Shown: positions 25,906 through 37,138 of the stretch, in pieces
Layout: every line of letters begins with the position of its first letter
How positions within the stretch are numbered: the stretch's first letter is position 1
Source of the DNA: Leifsonia sp. PS1209
GTDB lineage: Bacteria > Actinomycetota > Actinomycetes > Actinomycetales > Microbacteriaceae
Reading direction: 5' to 3'
Length of the DNA stretch: 64,000 nt
Assembly (NCBI RefSeq): GCF_012317045.1
Contig: NZ_CP051154.1
Coordinates: 2,914,001 to 2,978,000 of the forward strand
Notes under the pieces: generated by a model
Seen by the model: only the letters and a program-made list of their open reading frames with translations
Database searches by the model: none
Told to the model about the DNA's origin: nothing
Translations under genes and position numbers: made by a program

Positions 25906-25911
25906 TACTAT
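25906..25911 (+). promoter_or_regulatory. Possible -10 element for the ABC ATPase gene
   Basis: TACTAT (within CATACTATGG) fits the actinobacterial -10 pattern TANNNT and lies 97 bp upstream of the start. No convincing -35 is visible. Confidence 0.3.
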
Positions 25912-26007
25912 GGGGTCGTGGCACCGTCGCCCCAGGACGACAGTTCCACCTACCCATTCACAACGGATCGTCCGGCACGTACCTGCCGGTGAAGGAGTAA
26001 GAAAACA

Positions 26008-27102
<1,095 letters not shown>

Positions 27103-27118
27103 GGTCGCAACGCATCCT

Positions 27119-27160
27119 GACAGTGCCGCAGTCCTTCCCGGACTGCGGCACTGTCGTTTT
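27119..27160 (+). terminator. Strong intrinsic terminator after the ABC ATPase gene
   Basis: A perfect 16-bp stem (GACAGTGCCGCAGTCC at 27119-27134 with 27140-27155), a 5-nt loop and a following GTTTTCCCC. Confidence 0.92.
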
Positions 27161-27215
27161 CCCCATCCGCTCCCCCGCCCTCAGCGCTCCCACCCGCATC
27201 CGATAGGTTTTCATC

Positions 27216-28523
27216 ATGGCTGGCTCCCTCAACATCACCGCGGCGACGGTCGATCCCGCACTCCTCGACCTCCCGTGGAACCTTCCGCTCGACGAGTGGT
27301 CGAGCGAGCACATCGCCGTTCTGCCCAAGGGGATCTCCCGCCACCTGGTGCGCTTCGCGAACCTGTCCGGCTACGTCATCGCCATCAAGGAGACGACCGC
27401 GGAGATGGCCACGCGGGAGTACGAGATGCTGCGCACCCTGCAGCGGGTGGACGTGCCGTGCGTCGATCCCGTCGCGGTCATCAAGAACCGCACGGACGAC
27501 GAGGGCGACCCGCTGAAGGCCGTGCTGGTCACGCGCCACCTCAAGTTCTCGCTCCCATACCGGGCGCTGTTCTCGCAGACCCTGCGGCCCGACACCGCCA
27601 CCCGACTGGTGGATGCGCTGGCCGTGCTGCTCGTGCGCCTGCACATCGTCGGGTTCTTCTGGGGCGACGTCTCCCTCTCCAACACCCTGTTCCGTCGCGA
27701 CGCCGGCGCGTTCGCCGCGTACCTCGTGGATGCGGAGACCGGCCAGCTCTACGACGGCGGCCTCTCCAACGGTCAGCGCGAGAACGACCTGGAGATCGCC
27801 AGGGTCAACATCGCCGGCGAGCTGATGGACCTCGAGGCCGGCGGTCGCGTGGACGAGGAGCTCGACCCGATCAAGGTCTCCAACGGCATCGTGGCCGCAT
27901 ACCGGTCGCTCTGGAAGGAGCTGACAGGCAGCGAGTCGTTCAAGTCGTCGGAGCGCTGGCGCATCAACCAGCGGGTCGACCGCCTCAACGATCTCGGCTT
28001 CGACATCGAGGAGCTCGCGATCAAGACCTCCGACGAGGGCACGACGGTGCGCATCCAGCCGAAGGTGGTGGATGCCGGTCACCACCAGCGCAGGCTGCTG
28101 CGCCTCACCGGCCTCGACACCGGAGAGAACCAGGCCAGGCGACTGCTCAACGACCTGGACTCCTACGCCGCGACGCTCGGCAAGCAGGGCCTGGACGAGG
28201 AGGCGATGGCGCACGAGTGGCTGATGCGCGTCTTCGAGCCTGTCGTGCGCGCGATCCCCGCCGACCTCAAGGGCAAGCTGGAGCCCGCCGAGGTCTTCCA
28301 CCAGCTGCTGGAGCACCGCTGGTTCATGTCGCAGGCCGAGGGCCGGGATGTGCCGCTCGCCGAGGCCCTGACCTCGTACATCAACGACATCCTCCGCCAC
28401 CGCCGCGACGAGGCGACCGTGATCGCCCCGCCCACCGAGACCATCAGCATCCCGATCCTGGCGTCGGAGACGGGAACGGGCGACGAGGACGACGACGCCG
28501 ACGACTGGCGCAGCAAGGTCTGA
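27216..28523 (+). CDS. DUF4032-domain protein with kinase-like N-terminal half
   Basis: A 435-residue soluble protein. The N-terminal half resembles a degenerate lipopolysaccharide/aminoglycoside-type kinase fold: YVIAIKETTAEMATREYEML looks like the ATP-anchoring Lys/Glu region, and FFWGDVSLSNTLFRR looks like a catalytic HxDxxxxN loop with Trp-Gly-Asp. The C-terminal half is DUF4032. It is typical of actinobacteria and of unknown function; kinase activity is only a possibility. The end is Asp-rich. Confidence 0.82.
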   Translation: MAGSLNITAATVDPALLDLPWNLPLDEWSSEHIAVLPKGISRHLVRFANLSGYVIAIKETTAEMATREYEMLRTLQRVDVPCVDPVAVIKNRTDDEGDPLKAVLVTRHLKFSLPYRALFSQTLRPDTATRLVDALAVLLVRLHIVGFFWGDVSLSNTLFRRDAGAFAAYLVDAETGQLYDGGLSNGQRENDLEIARVNIAGELMDLEAGGRVDEELDPIKVSNGIVAAYRSLWKELTGSESFKSSERWRINQRVDRLNDLGFDIEELAIKTSDEGTTVRIQPKVVDAGHHQRRLLRLTGLDTGENQARRLLNDLDSYAATLGKQGLDEEAMAHEWLMRVFEPVVRAIPADLKGKLEPAEVFHQLLEHRWFMSQAEGRDVPLAEALTSYINDILRHRRDEATVIAPPTETISIPILASETGTGDEDDDADDWRSKV

Positions 28524-28539
28524 CCCCACCTACAACCGC

Positions 28540-28595
28540 GAGATGCCAGCAACTGCGCCGATTTCCGTGGAATCCGGCGCAGTTACTGGCATCTC
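28540..28595. terminator. Large hairpin between convergent genes
   Basis: Arms of 21 nt at 28540-28560 and 28575-28595 pair at 20 of 21 positions (one G-T). There is no T tract, but the position between the stops at 28523 and 28620 suggests a bidirectional terminator or a REP-like repeat. Confidence 0.65.
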
Positions 28596-28619
28596 ATCAG
28601 CCGGGCGGCGACCGCCTGG

Positions 28620-29675
28620 CTACTTCTTGGCCTCCGCGCGCAGCTTGGCGATCTCGTAGAGCGTGACGCTCGTGGCGATTCCCGCGTTGAGCGACTCGGT
28701 GGTGGCGGTGATCGGGATGGACACGATCGCGTCGCAGGTCTCGGTGACCAGGCGCGACAGTCCCTTGCCCTCGCTGCCGACCACGATCACGACCGGCCGG
28801 TCGGCGAACGACAGCCCGGGAAGCGACACATCGCCTCCGCCGTCGAGGCCGAGCACGAAGACGCCGGCCTCCTTGAACGCTTTGAGCGTCTGCGTGAGGT
28901 TGGCCGCCATCGCGACGGGCGTGCGCGCTGCGGCGCCCGCCGACGTCTTCCACGCCGAGGCGGTCATGCCGACCGAGCGACGCTGCGGGACGATGACGCC
29001 CTGCCCGCCGAACGCGGCCGTCGAGCGGATGATCGCGCCGAGGTTGCGGGGGTCTGTGATGCCGTCGAGGGCGACGAACAGCGGCGTCTCCCCCTTGCGG
29101 ATGGTGAGGTCGAGCAGGTCGGCCGGGTGCGCGTACTCGTACGGCGGCACCTTGAGCGCGACACCCTGGTGCACGGCGTCGCGGCCGGCCAGGCGGTCGA
29201 GCTCCGGACGCATGACCTCGAGGATCGGGAGACCGCGACCGGTGGCGATCGACAGGATCTCCTTCACCCGCTCGTCCATCTCGACGCGCGCGGCGATGTA
29301 GAGAGTGCTGGCGGGGATGTGCGCGCGCAGCGCCTCGACCACGGAGTTGCGGCCGGTGACGATCTCGCTCTCGTCGCCCGACTTGGCGCGGCGTGCAGCA
29401 CCGGATGCGCCGCGCGGCGCGGTGTCGCCCCTCCCGCGGCCCTGGCCGGAGCCCTGACCACGGCCTTCGCCCGGCTTGCCGCGCCCGCCCGCTGCGGCGT
29501 AGCGCTCGCGCGCCGCCTTCGCCTTGCCGGCGGGGTGGTACGGCCGGTCCTCGGCCTTCGGCGTCGGCTTCTTGCCTTCGAGTGCCTGCCTGCCCTGTCC
29601 GCCCGAGCCCACCTGGGGACCCTTGCGGCTCTTCCTCACGGCCCCGGCGCGGGGCTTTCCACCCGAGTTCTTCAT
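28620..29675 (-). CDS. rlmB: 23S rRNA (guanosine-2'-O-)-methyltransferase, SpoU family (RlmB type)
   Basis: A 351-residue protein. The first 100 residues are Gly/Lys/Arg-rich and probably disordered. Then follows an L30e-like substrate domain (about 105-185, starting [14 protein letters not shown]) and a SPOUT knot domain with [30 protein letters not shown] and [21 protein letters not shown]. It should use SAM to methylate G2251 of 23S rRNA. Start overlaps the cysS stop (ATGA); the cysS-rlmB pair is common in actinobacteria. Confidence 0.93.
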   Translation of the reverse strand: MKNSGGKPRAGAVRKSRKGPQVGSGGQGRQALEGKKPTPKAEDRPYHPAGKAKAARERYAAAGGRGKPGEGRGQGSGQGRGRGDTAPRGASGAARRAKSGDESEIVTGRNSVVEALRAHIPASTLYIAARVEMDERVKEILSIATGRGLPILEVMRPELDRLAGRDAVHQGVALKVPPYEYAHPADLLDLTIRKGETPLFVALDGITDPRNLGAIIRSTAAFGGQGVIVPQRRSVGMTASAWKTSAGAAARTPVAMAANLTQTLKAFKEAGVFVLGLDGGGDVSLPGLSFADRPVVIVVGSEGKGLSRLVTETCDAIVSIPITATTESLNAGIATSVTLYEIAKLRAEAKK

Positions 29676-31105
29676 GATTCGATGCTCCAATGCGACACCG
29701 TCTGGGTGTCTTCGATGGTGATTCCCGCGCTCGTCAGTTCGTCGCGGATGCGGTCTGCTGCCGCAAAGTCTTTCGCCTGCCGTGCCGCCTGCCTGTCGGC
29801 GAGCAGCCGCTCGACCAGCTGGCCGAGGGCGGCGTCCGCCGCCGACGATCCTGCGGTGTTCCAGTGCGGGGACAGCGGGTTGATGCCCAGCACCTCCGCC
29901 ATCGCGAGCGCGTGCCCGCGTGCGGCGGCGGCGGCTTCCAAGTCTTCCGCATCCAGTGCCGCGTTTCCTGAACGCACGGTGTCGTGCAGCACGGCGATGG
30001 CCTGCGGAACGGCGAGGTCGTCGTCCATCGCCTCGGCGAAGGCGTCTGGAACGCTCTCGACGCCGCTCCCGGCGAAGCGCGTTCCGGCCAGCCGGCGGTC
30101 GACCCGCTCGAAGAACCCGGAGATGCGTTCGAGTGCCGCCTCCGCCTCCTCCAGCGACCCGTCGTGGAAGTCGATGGTCGACCGGTAGTGCGCCGACCCG
30201 AGGTAGTACCGCACCACCAGAGGACGCGCGGCGCCCAGCAGGTCGGCCGCGTAGACCGAGTTGCCGAGCGACTTGCTCATCTTCTGTCCGTTGACGTTGA
30301 CCAGGCCGTTGTGCACCCAGTAATTGGCGAACGCATCCCCCGCCGCCGTCGACTGGGCGATCTCGTTCTCGTGGTGCGGGAAGCGCAGGTCGAGCCCGCC
30401 GCCGTGGATGTCGAACTGCGGCCCGAGGTAGCGCCGCGACATCGCGGAGCACTCGATGTGCCACCCCGGCCGCCCGTCTCCCCACGGAGACGGGAAGGAT
30501 GCGGACGCCGGCTCGTCGGCCTTGCGCCCCTTCCAGAGCGCGAAGTCGCGCGGGTCTCGCTTGTCACGGGGGTCTGCGTCGGCCGCGGCCTCCATGTTGT
30601 CGATGCTCTGCCTGGTCAGCTCGCCGTACGACGGCCAACTCTTCACGTCGAAGTACACGTCGCCGGAGCCGTCCGCCGCGGCATACGCGTGCCCGCGCTC
30701 GATCAGCCGGGCGATGATCTCCTGCATCTGCGGGATGCTCGCCGTGGCCCGCGGCTCGTAGGTGGGCGCCTGCACACCCAGCGCCGTATACCCCGCGGTG
30801 AATTCGAGCTCGAAGCGGTACGCGAGCGCCCACCACTCCTCCGCACTGCCGGACTCCCGAGCAGCCTCGGCGTTGACCAGGATCTTGTCGTCGATGTCTG
30901 TGACGTTGCGCACCAGGGTGACCCGGTATCCGCGATAGCTCAGCCAGCGCCGCAGCTGGTCGTAGACCAGCGCGGAGCGCAGGTGGCCGATGTGCGGAGA
31001 CGACTGCACGGTCGGACCGCACACGTAGATGCCCACCTCGCCGTCGCGGAGCGGGATGAAGTCGCGAAGGACACCGGCCTTCGTGTCGTAGAGTCTCACA
31101 GTCAC
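29672..31105 (-). CDS. cysS: Cysteinyl-tRNA synthetase
   Basis: A 477-residue class I synthetase that charges tRNA-Cys. HIGH motif [10 protein letters not shown] near residue 37, the zinc-binding Cys of [23 protein letters not shown] and the KMSKS motif QKMSKSLGN are all seen. It starts with GTG at 31105. The length is normal for CysS and clearly above the shorter MshC, which would lack the C-terminal region. Confidence 0.96.
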   Translation of the reverse strand: MTVRLYDTKAGVLRDFIPLRDGEVGIYVCGPTVQSSPHIGHLRSALVYDQLRRWLSYRGYRVTLVRNVTDIDDKILVNAEAARESGSAEEWWALAYRFELEFTAGYTALGVQAPTYEPRATASIPQMQEIIARLIERGHAYAAADGSGDVYFDVKSWPSYGELTRQSIDNMEAAADADPRDKRDPRDFALWKGRKADEPASASFPSPWGDGRPGWHIECSAMSRRYLGPQFDIHGGGLDLRFPHHENEIAQSTAAGDAFANYWVHNGLVNVNGQKMSKSLGNSVYAADLLGAARPLVVRYYLGSAHYRSTIDFHDGSLEEAEAALERISGFFERVDRRLAGTRFAGSGVESVPDAFAEAMDDDLAVPQAIAVLHDTVRSGNAALDAEDLEAAAAARGHALAMAEVLGINPLSPHWNTAGSSAADAALGQLVERLLADRQAARQAKDFAAADRIRDELTSAGITIEDTQTVSHWSIES

Positions 31106-31170
31106 GGCATACAGCCTACGGGCCGGGCCGCGCGGGTGCCGCGCGAGCGTTCGAACATGTCAGTAACTCG

Positions 31171-32343
31171 TCAGACCTGTCGGCTGTGGATAACGAGGGC
31201 GGTGGCGAACGCGGCGATGCCCTCGCCGCGGCCGGTGAACCCGAGGCCGTCCGTCGTGGTCGCGGATACCGACACCGGGGCGCCGAGGATGCCGCCGAGC
31301 AGCGCCTCGGCCTCCGCACGTCGCGGCGCGAACTTCGGCCGGTTGCCGACCAGCTGCACGGACACGTTCCCGATCCGGAATCCCGCCTGCTCGACCAAAC
31401 GTCGGGTCTCCGTCAGGAACACGGATCCGTGAGCACCGACGAATCGCGGATCGCTCGTGCCGAACACGCCGCCGATGTCGCCGAGGCCCGCGGCGGCGAG
31501 CAGCGCATCCGTGATCGCGTGCGCGACGGCATCCCCGTCGCTATGCCCGGCGAGCCCGGCCTCCCCCGGCCAGTGCAGTCCGGCGAGCCACAGCTCCGCC
31601 GACAGGTCGAATGCGTGCGTGTCCGTTCCGAACCCGATGCGCGGCGCAGCGTGGGCGGCAGCGGCAGACCCGGCGATCAGCTCCTCCGCCCGGCGCAGGT
31701 CCCACGGCGTGGTGATCTTGAACGCGCGCGCGTCGCCCGGGATGACGGAGACCGCCCGACCGGATGCGGCGACCAGCGCGGCGTCGTCCGTCTCCTCCGA
31801 CGCCGCTGCTGCGTACGCGGCGGCGAGGTCGGCCAGCGGGAAGCCCTGCGGCGTCTGCACGGCGGACAGCACGGACCGGTCGACGGTCTCGTGGATCTCC
31901 CCGTCGGCGCCGACGCGCTTGATCGTGTCGCTCACCGGCAGGCCGGGCACGACACCGTGACCCCGCGCATCCACCGCCGAGACGACGTCGTCGAACAGCG
32001 ACGACGGAGTGAGCGCCCGAGCGGCGTCATGCACCAGCACGACCTCGACGGAGTCCGCGAGCACGGCGATGCCGGCCGCAACGGACTGCTGCCTGGTCAT
32101 CCCGCCCGCCACGACGGAGACGGGCGCGCCGAAAGCTCGGGATGCGAGCTCCGTCGCGTCCCCGACGAGCTCCGCGGGGGCGACGACCACGACCTGCGCC
32201 TCTTCGCTCATTCCCGCGACGGCATGCACCGAACGCTCGAGAAGAGTAGAGCCCCCGAGAGCCACGAAGGCTTTCGGGAGCTCTGCACCCAGACGCGTGC
32301 CACTACCGGCGGCGACGATCACCACCGCGAGGCGCGGCGACAC
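31171..32343 (-). CDS. ispDF: Bifunctional IspD/IspF isoprenoid enzyme
   Basis: A 390-residue fusion. Residues 1-225 are IspD (MEP cytidylyltransferase: [33 protein letters not shown]). Residues about 230-390 are IspF (2-C-methyl-D-erythritol 2,4-cyclodiphosphate synthase: [40 protein letters not shown]). It catalyses two non-consecutive steps of the MEP pathway. GTG start at 32343 immediately follows the carD stop, so carD-ispDF is an operon, a common arrangement in actinobacteria. Confidence 0.96.
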   Translation of the reverse strand: MSPRLAVVIVAAGSGTRLGAELPKAFVALGGSTLLERSVHAVAGMSEEAQVVVVAPAELVGDATELASRAFGAPVSVVAGGMTRQQSVAAGIAVLADSVEVVLVHDAARALTPSSLFDDVVSAVDARGHGVVPGLPVSDTIKRVGADGEIHETVDRSVLSAVQTPQGFPLADLAAAYAAAASEETDDAALVAASGRAVSVIPGDARAFKITTPWDLRRAEELIAGSAAAAHAAPRIGFGTDTHAFDLSAELWLAGLHWPGEAGLAGHSDGDAVAHAITDALLAAAGLGDIGGVFGTSDPRFVGAHGSVFLTETRRLVEQAGFRIGNVSVQLVGNRPKFAPRRAEAEALLGGILGAPVSVSATTTDGLGFTGRGEGIAAFATALVIHSRQV

Positions 32344-32826
32344 TCAGGAGGCCAGGACCTCGTCGAGCAGGCTCGATGCCTTCTCGTCGTCGGTCTTCTC
32401 GGCGAGCGCGAGCTCGGAGATCAGGATCTGACGAGCCTTCGCGAGCATCCGCTTCTCACCGGCGGACAGGCCGCGGTCCTGGTCGCGGCGCCACAGATCG
32501 CGGACGACCTCGGAGACCTTGATGACGTCGCCGGAGGCGAGCTTCTCAAGGTTCGCCTTGTAGCGGCGGGACCAGTTGGTGGGCTCCTCGGTGAACGGAG
32601 CGCGCAGAACCTCGAAGACGCGGTCGAGACCCTCTTTGCCGATAACGTCCCTGACGCCGACGAGGTCGACGTTCTCAGCGGGAACCTCGATGGTGAGGTC
32701 GCCCTGGGTCACGTTGAGCTTGAGGTACAGCTTCTCTTCACCCTTGATGATTCTCTTCTTGACTTCGGTGATAGTCGCAGCACCGTGGTGGGGGTAAACG
32801 ACGGTTTCGCCAACCTCGAAAAGCAT
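32344..32826 (-). CDS. carD: CarD-family RNA polymerase-binding regulator
   Basis: A 160-residue CarD. The N-terminal Tudor-like RNAP-interaction domain ([17 protein letters not shown]) is followed by a helical DNA-binding domain with the conserved Trp of [13 protein letters not shown]. It stabilises open complexes at rRNA and other promoters. The ATG at 32826 gives the standard N terminus; the longer open frame would add seven residues with no homology. Length is as usual. Confidence 0.96.
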   Translation of the reverse strand: MLFEVGETVVYPHHGAATITEVKKRIIKGEEKLYLKLNVTQGDLTIEVPAENVDLVGVRDVIGKEGLDRVFEVLRAPFTEEPTNWSRRYKANLEKLASGDVIKVSEVVRDLWRRDQDRGLSAGEKRMLAKARQILISELALAEKTDDEKASSLLDEVLAS

Positions 32827-32852
32827 AGATTGATGTCCCTTCAGCAACTACT

Positions 32853-32858
32853 AGGATA
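32853..32858 (-). promoter_or_regulatory. Likely -10 element of the carD promoter
   Basis: TATCCT on the minus strand, inside GGTATCCTAG, 27 bp upstream of the carD start. The -35 region is poor. On the other strand TAAACT at 32918-32923 may be the -10 of the divergent lipoprotein gene. Confidence 0.4.
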
Positions 32859-32991
32859 CCACATGAGGCACATGCTAAGGTTCGCCTTCGCGCGCCCGAG
32901 CGCCCGTGGGCATGCGCTAAACTCAAACAGCATTCCGCTTTCTCACACGGCGCATTCGCAGGCCGAGCGGAACGATCTGGAGGGTCATTCA

Positions 32992-33498
32992 GTGAAAGCT
33001 CGTGTCGCAGCGTCCATCGCCCTTGCTCTGGCGGTCGCGTTCGGAACGGCCGGTTGCGGCTTCATCGCCCCGCAGGCCACCACGAAGCACTACGACGCGA
33101 GCGACGGGGTGAGCGGTAACGTCGGCCAGATCGACGTGCGCAACGCCATCATCATCACGGACGCGAAAGACGGCACCGTCGGCAACCTCGTCGTGACGCT
33201 CGTCAACAACGACTCGAAGAGCATCGAGGTCTCCATCCAGGGCGGAGACCAGAGCGCCTCCACGGCAGAGGTCACCGTCAAGCCCGGCCAGGTCAAGCAG
33301 CTCGGCAGCGACCCGCAGTCCAGCTCCAGCAACAACGTCTTCTTCGCCAACTTCGACGGCAAGCCGGGCGGCCTCTACTCCGTCTTCTTCCAGTACGGAG
33401 ACGAGACCGGCCTGAAGCTGCAGGTCCCCGTCCTCGACGGCGCCCTGCCCGAATACCGCGACCTCGTGCCGCCCACCATCCTGCCGGCCACCAAGTAG
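32992..33498 (+). CDS. Predicted lipoprotein of unknown function
   Basis: A 168-residue exported lipoprotein. It has a signal peptide (VKARVAASIALALAVAFG) and a lipobox TAGC with Cys at residue 22. The mature part is an Ig/PCuAC-like beta-rich domain without the copper ligands (no HxM motifs seen). The GTG at 32992 follows GGAGGG. Similar proteins in relatives are sometimes labelled DNA modification methylase, which the sequence does not support. Divergent from carD. Confidence 0.82.
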   Translation: MKARVAASIALALAVAFGTAGCGFIAPQATTKHYDASDGVSGNVGQIDVRNAIIITDAKDGTVGNLVVTLVNNDSKSIEVSIQGGDQSASTAEVTVKPGQVKQLGSDPQSSSSNNVFFANFDGKPGGLYSVFFQYGDETGLKLQVPVLDGALPEYRDLVPPTILPATK

Positions 33499-33518
33499 TC
33501 GGTCGCACGCGCAAACGA

Positions 33519-33555
33519 AACGGCTCCGAACTTCTTCGTGAAGTTCGGAGCCGTT
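33519..33555. terminator. Bidirectional terminator between lipoprotein and regX3 genes
   Basis: A perfect 16-bp stem, AACGGCTCCGAACTTC at 33519-33534 with 33540-33555, and a TTCGT loop. TTTCGTTT follows on the minus side. Its right arm shares CGTGAA and GTTCGGA with hairpins at 36283 and 48458. Confidence 0.85.
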
Positions 33556-33579
33556 CGCGTTGTCGGTGCGTGAAGTCCT

Positions 33580-34263
33580 CTAGGCGTTGAAACGGTAGCC
33601 GAGCCCGCGCACGGTGACCAGCATCGCCGGCTCCGACGGGCTCTCCTCGATCCGCGACCGGATGCGCTTGATGTGCACATCCAGGGTCTTGGTGTCGCCG
33701 AAGTAGTCGCTCCCCCACACCCGGTCGATCAGCTGGCCGCGCGTCAGCACCCTCCCCGCGTTGCGTAGCAGCAGCTCCAGCAGCTCGAATTCCTTCAGCG
33801 GCATGGAGATCTCGGTGCCGTTGACCTGCACCGTGTGCCTGTCCACATCCATTCGCACCGAACCGGCTTCGAGGATCGCGTCGTCGATCGTCTCCTCCGC
33901 CTCCACCCTGCGCCGCAGCACGGCCCGGATGCGCGCGAGCAGTTCGCGGGACGAGTACGGCTTGGTCACGTAGTCGTCGGCGCCGAGCTCCAGGCCCACC
34001 ACGATGTCGACCTCGGAGTCCTTGGCGGTCAGCATGATGATCGGCACGCTCGACCGGGTGCGGATCTCCCTGCACACCTCCGTGCCGGGGATGCCGGGCA
34101 GCATGAGGTCGAGCAGGATGAGGTCTGCGCCGTCCTTGTCGAACTCGGCGAGCGCCGTCGGCCCGTCCTCCGCGACCGTCACGTCGTAGCCTTCGCGCTT
34201 CAACAGGTAGGCGAGCGGCTCGCTCAGAGCGGCCTCATCCTCGACGAGCAGGATGGATGTCAC
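33580..34263 (-). CDS. regX3: Phosphate response regulator, RegX3/PhoB type
   Basis: A 227-residue OmpR/PhoB-family regulator. Receiver: LLVEDEAAL, phospho-Asp in ILLDLMLPG, Lys of YVTKPYSSREL. C-terminal winged helix: KEFELLELLLRNAGRVLTR, TLDVHIKRIRSRIE, RGLGYRF. It is closest in organisation to mycobacterial SenX3-RegX3. The GTG at 34263 follows AGGAG and overlaps the kinase stop (GTGA). It should bind the PHO-type boxes upstream of phoU, ppk1 and pstS. Confidence 0.93.
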   Translation of the reverse strand: MTSILLVEDEAALSEPLAYLLKREGYDVTVAEDGPTALAEFDKDGADLILLDLMLPGIPGTEVCREIRTRSSVPIIMLTAKDSEVDIVVGLELGADDYVTKPYSSRELLARIRAVLRRRVEAEETIDDAILEAGSVRMDVDRHTVQVNGTEISMPLKEFELLELLLRNAGRVLTRGQLIDRVWGSDYFGDTKTLDVHIKRIRSRIEESPSEPAMLVTVRGLGYRFNA

Positions 34264-35411
34264 GTTGGTTCTCCTATCGGGGGACGAACAGTGGATGCTT
34301 CTGGCAGCCGGATGGTGAAGGTCGAGCCGCGACCGGGCTGCGACCAGACGCGCACCTCGCCGCCGTGGTTCTGCACGGCGTGCTTGACGATGGCGAGCCC
34401 CAGCCCCGTGCCTCCCGTGTTGCGGGAGCGGGCCTGGTCGACGCGGAAGAATCGTTCGAAGACGCGGTCGAGGTCGTCTTCCGGGATGCCCTCGCCCTGG
34501 TCGGTCACCGCGATCTCGACCACGCCGTCGACCACGCGGACGCCGACGCCGATGCGCGAGTCGTCCGGCGAGTACTGGATCGCGTTGGAGATGAGGTTGT
34601 GCACAGCGGTGACGAGCAGGGCCTCGTTGCCGAGGATCTCCGCCGCCTTGTCGCCGCGGACCGCGAGCTCGATGCCCCTGGTCTCCGCGGCGACCCTGTT
34701 CTGGTCGAGGGCAGCCGTGACGACGGCGTTCGCCCGGAGACGCTCGGCGCTGCCGATGGCATCCGTCGCCTGCAGCCTGCTCAGCTCGATGATGTCCTGT
34801 GTGATGCGGGCGAGCCTGTGCGCCTCCTGCGTGAGCCTGTGCGCGAACCGGCGCACCTGGTCCGGGTCGTCCGACGCGCCGTCGAGCGCTTCGGCCAGCA
34901 GGCTGACCGCCCCGATCGGCGTCTTCAGCTCGTGGCTGATGTTGGCGACGAAGTCGCGCCGCACGATCTCCAGCCGGTACGACTCGGTCCTGTCCTCCGC
35001 GAGCAGCAGCACGTAGCGGCTGCCGAGCCTGGCGACCCGCACGCTCAAGTGGATGTTCGCATCGCCGAACGGGCCGCGCGCGAGTTCGCACTCCTCCGTC
35101 ACCGGTTCGCCGGTGCGCCGAACACTGTCCACCAGGTCGACGAGGTGCGGGTGCACGAGGGCGCCGTTCCAGACGAGACCGATCGCGTGGGCGCCGGGCG
35201 ATGCCTTGATGACGTTGTTCGACGGGTCGAGCACGACACCGGCCGATTCGAGCGCATCCAGTACCTGATCGACGCCGTCGGGAACGCTCGGGCTGACCAC
35301 CTGCACGGCGTGATCGCCCCGTCTCGCGGCGATGTGCAGGATCCACACGAATCCGGCGCCGACCACGAGGCCGAGTGCCAGAGACAGCAGCACCAACCAG
35401 GCGGAGTCCAT
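34260..35411 (-). CDS. senX3: Phosphate-sensing histidine kinase, SenX3/PhoR type
   Basis: A 383-residue kinase with one N-terminal helix (about 3-25), a PAS-like domain (about 45-145), HisKA with the acceptor His in FVANISHELKTPIGA, and HATPase boxes NLISNAIQYSPDD, DQGEGIPEDDLDRVFERFFR and GGTGLGLAI. The short periplasmic part fits control by the Pst-PhoU complex and not by direct ligand sensing. The ATG at 35411 gives MDSAWLVLL; there is no strong Shine-Dalgarno. Divergent from phoU. Confidence 0.92.
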   Translation of the reverse strand: MDSAWLVLLSLALGLVVGAGFVWILHIAARRGDHAVQVVSPSVPDGVDQVLDALESAGVVLDPSNNVIKASPGAHAIGLVWNGALVHPHLVDLVDSVRRTGEPVTEECELARGPFGDANIHLSVRVARLGSRYVLLLAEDRTESYRLEIVRRDFVANISHELKTPIGAVSLLAEALDGASDDPDQVRRFAHRLTQEAHRLARITQDIIELSRLQATDAIGSAERLRANAVVTAALDQNRVAAETRGIELAVRGDKAAEILGNEALLVTAVHNLISNAIQYSPDDSRIGVGVRVVDGVVEIAVTDQGEGIPEDDLDRVFERFFRVDQARSRNTGGTGLGLAIVKHAVQNHGGEVRVWSQPGRGSTFTIRLPEASTVRPPIGEPT

Positions 35412-35494
35412 GAGGCAAGCGTATGGGATGCGTAAACAGCCGAATGCACGCATCCCGCAGCCTGCCGCGTGTTTTCGCGGGTACTTTAGACAGT

Positions 35495-35523
35495 GTTCAG
35501 GCGGACGGCACCAACCGTTAACC
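35495..35523 (+). promoter_or_regulatory. PHO-box-like direct repeats upstream of phoU
   Basis: Three 7-nt units with 11-bp period: GTTCAGG (35495), CGGCACC (35506), GTTAACC (35517). They resemble the actinobacterial PHO box unit GTTCACC. The last unit ends 79 bp before the phoU start. Confidence 0.6.
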
Positions 35524-35601
35524 TGGCGAAGGGAACATGCTCACGGGGTCAGAAGACCCCGCATCCCGCGTGCGTGCGCACGCCAGGAAGGACCACACCC
35601 C

Positions 35602-36258
35602 ATGCGCGAAGTATTCCAGCAGGAGCTGGCCGAAGTTCAGGACCGGCTCGTCGAGATCGCGGAACTCGTCGTCCTCTCCATCCAGAATGCAACGCAGGCG
35701 TTCAACAACTCCGATGTCAGCCTCGCCGAGGACGTCATCGCCAACGACAACAAGATCGACGAGCTCACCGTGCTCCTCGACGAGCTGTCCATCCAGATCC
35801 TCGCCCGCCAGCAGCCGGTCGCCCGCGACCTGCGCATCGTGGTCAGCGCGCTCCGCATCAGCGCGTCGCTGGAGCGGATGGGCGACATGTCCGAGCACAT
35901 CGCGCAGTTGGCGCGCTACCGCTTCCCGGACAAGGTCGTCCCGAAGAGCCTGCGTTCGACCTTCGCGGAGATGGGCCGTCTCGACGTGCTGATCGCGCAG
36001 AAGCTCGCGCAGCTGCTCCGCACGCAGGACCTCGATCTGGCCGACGAGATCCGCAACGAGGACGACCAGATCGACGAGCTGCACGTCAGCGTCTTCGACA
36101 AGGTGCTCGGCGAGACCTGGAAGGGCCAGGCGGTCGACACCGTCGACGCGACCCTTGCGTCCCGCTACCACGAGCGTTTCGCAGACCACGCGGTCTCCAT
36201 CGCCAAGAAGGTCCAGTACCTGGCCACCGGCGACTGGGCCCCCGAGCTGGCCTCCTAG
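35602..36258 (+). CDS. phoU: Phosphate transport regulator PhoU
   Basis: A 218-residue all-helical protein with two PhoU repeats; metal-binding-like motifs ALRISASLERMGDMSEHIA and HERFADHAVSIAKKV are visible. PhoU links the Pst transporter to the SenX3 kinase and represses the Pho response when phosphate is plentiful. The ATG at 35602 follows GGAAGGA. It is separate from pst here and divergent from senX3-regX3, as in several actinobacteria. Confidence 0.94.
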   Translation: MREVFQQELAEVQDRLVEIAELVVLSIQNATQAFNNSDVSLAEDVIANDNKIDELTVLLDELSIQILARQQPVARDLRIVVSALRISASLERMGDMSEHIAQLARYRFPDKVVPKSLRSTFAEMGRLDVLIAQKLAQLLRTQDLDLADEIRNEDDQIDELHVSVFDKVLGETWKGQAVDTVDATLASRYHERFADHAVSIAKKVQYLATGDWAPELAS

Positions 36259-36282
36259 CCCCGAGACTCACCCACCCAAAAG

Positions 36283-36343
36283 ATCGAGTCCGGACTTATT
36301 CACGCGACGCGCCGAGCGAAGCGTGAATAAGTTCGGACTCGAT
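36283..36343. terminator. Bidirectional hairpin terminator between phoU and gpmA
   Basis: Arms of 23 nt (36283-36305 and 36321-36343) pair at 22 positions plus one G-T. GATTCTTTCT follows on the plus side and GATCTTTT on the minus side. Arm core TTATTCACG is shared with the hairpin at 48458. Confidence 0.88.
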
Positions 36344-36348
36344 TCTTT

Positions 36349-37098
36349 CTACTTCTTGCCCTGGGCGGCCACGGCGGCAGCGCCGGCGGCGGCGGCCTCC
36401 GGGTCGAGGTATGCGGCGGGGGCGATCGGACGGAAGTCCTCGTCGAGCTGGTAGACCAGCGGGATGCCGGTCGGGATGTTCAGCTCGGCGATGTCGTCGT
36501 CCGAGATGCCGTCGAGGTGCTTGACCAGGGCGCGCAGCGAGTTGCCGTGCGCCGTGACCAGGACCGTCTTTCCCTCGGCGAGGTCTTTCGTGATGTCGGA
36601 CTCCCAGTACGGGAGCATCCTGGCGATGACGTCCTTCAGGCACTCGGTGCGCGGCAGGTCGTCTCCGAGGCCGGCGTAGCGCGGGTCGTGCGCCTGCGAC
36701 CACTCGCTGTCGTCGTCGAGCGGCGGCGGCGGGACGTCGAAGGAGCGGCGCCACAGCTGGAACTGCTCAGGGCCGTACTTCTCCAGCGTCTCCGCCTTGT
36801 CGAGGCCCTGCAGCGCGCCGTAGTGGCGCTCGTTGAGGCGCCACGACCGCTTGACGTCGATCCAGAGCCTGTCTGCGACCTCGAGGGCGAGGTTCGCGGT
36901 CTGGATCGCGCGGGTGAGCACGGAGGTGTAGAGCACGTCGGGGTGCAGCCCGGATTCGGAGAGCAGCTCTCCGGCACGCTTGGCTTCTGCGACGCCCTGC
37001 TCGCTGAGGCGGACGTCCACCCAGCCGGTGAACAGGTTCTTCTGGTTCCACTCGCTGTTGCCGTGGCGGAGGAGGATCAAAGTGTGAGGCGCGGACAT
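36349..37098 (-). CDS. gpmA: 2,3-bisphosphoglycerate-dependent phosphoglycerate mutase
   Basis: A 249-residue glycolytic mutase. The phospho-His motif [30 protein letters not shown], the phosphate-binding ERWR-like RRSFDVPPP and the second active-site [14 protein letters not shown] are all present. The start ATG at 37098 gives the usual N terminus, but GGAGG lies only 1 nt upstream, an odd spacing. The C terminus is Ala-rich. It is divergent from a methyltransferase-like gene, with 40 bp between starts. Confidence 0.94.
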   Translation of the reverse strand: MSAPHTLILLRHGNSEWNQKNLFTGWVDVRLSEQGVAEAKRAGELLSESGLHPDVLYTSVLTRAIQTANLALEVADRLWIDVKRSWRLNERHYGALQGLDKAETLEKYGPEQFQLWRRSFDVPPPPLDDDSEWSQAHDPRYAGLGDDLPRTECLKDVIARMLPYWESDITKDLAEGKTVLVTAHGNSLRALVKHLDGISDDDIAELNIPTGIPLVYQLDEDFRPIAPAAYLDPEAAAAGAAAVAAQGKK

Positions 37099-37138
37099 GC
37101 CTCCTAATCTATCGCCTCGGGTTTGGCAGACTGGACGC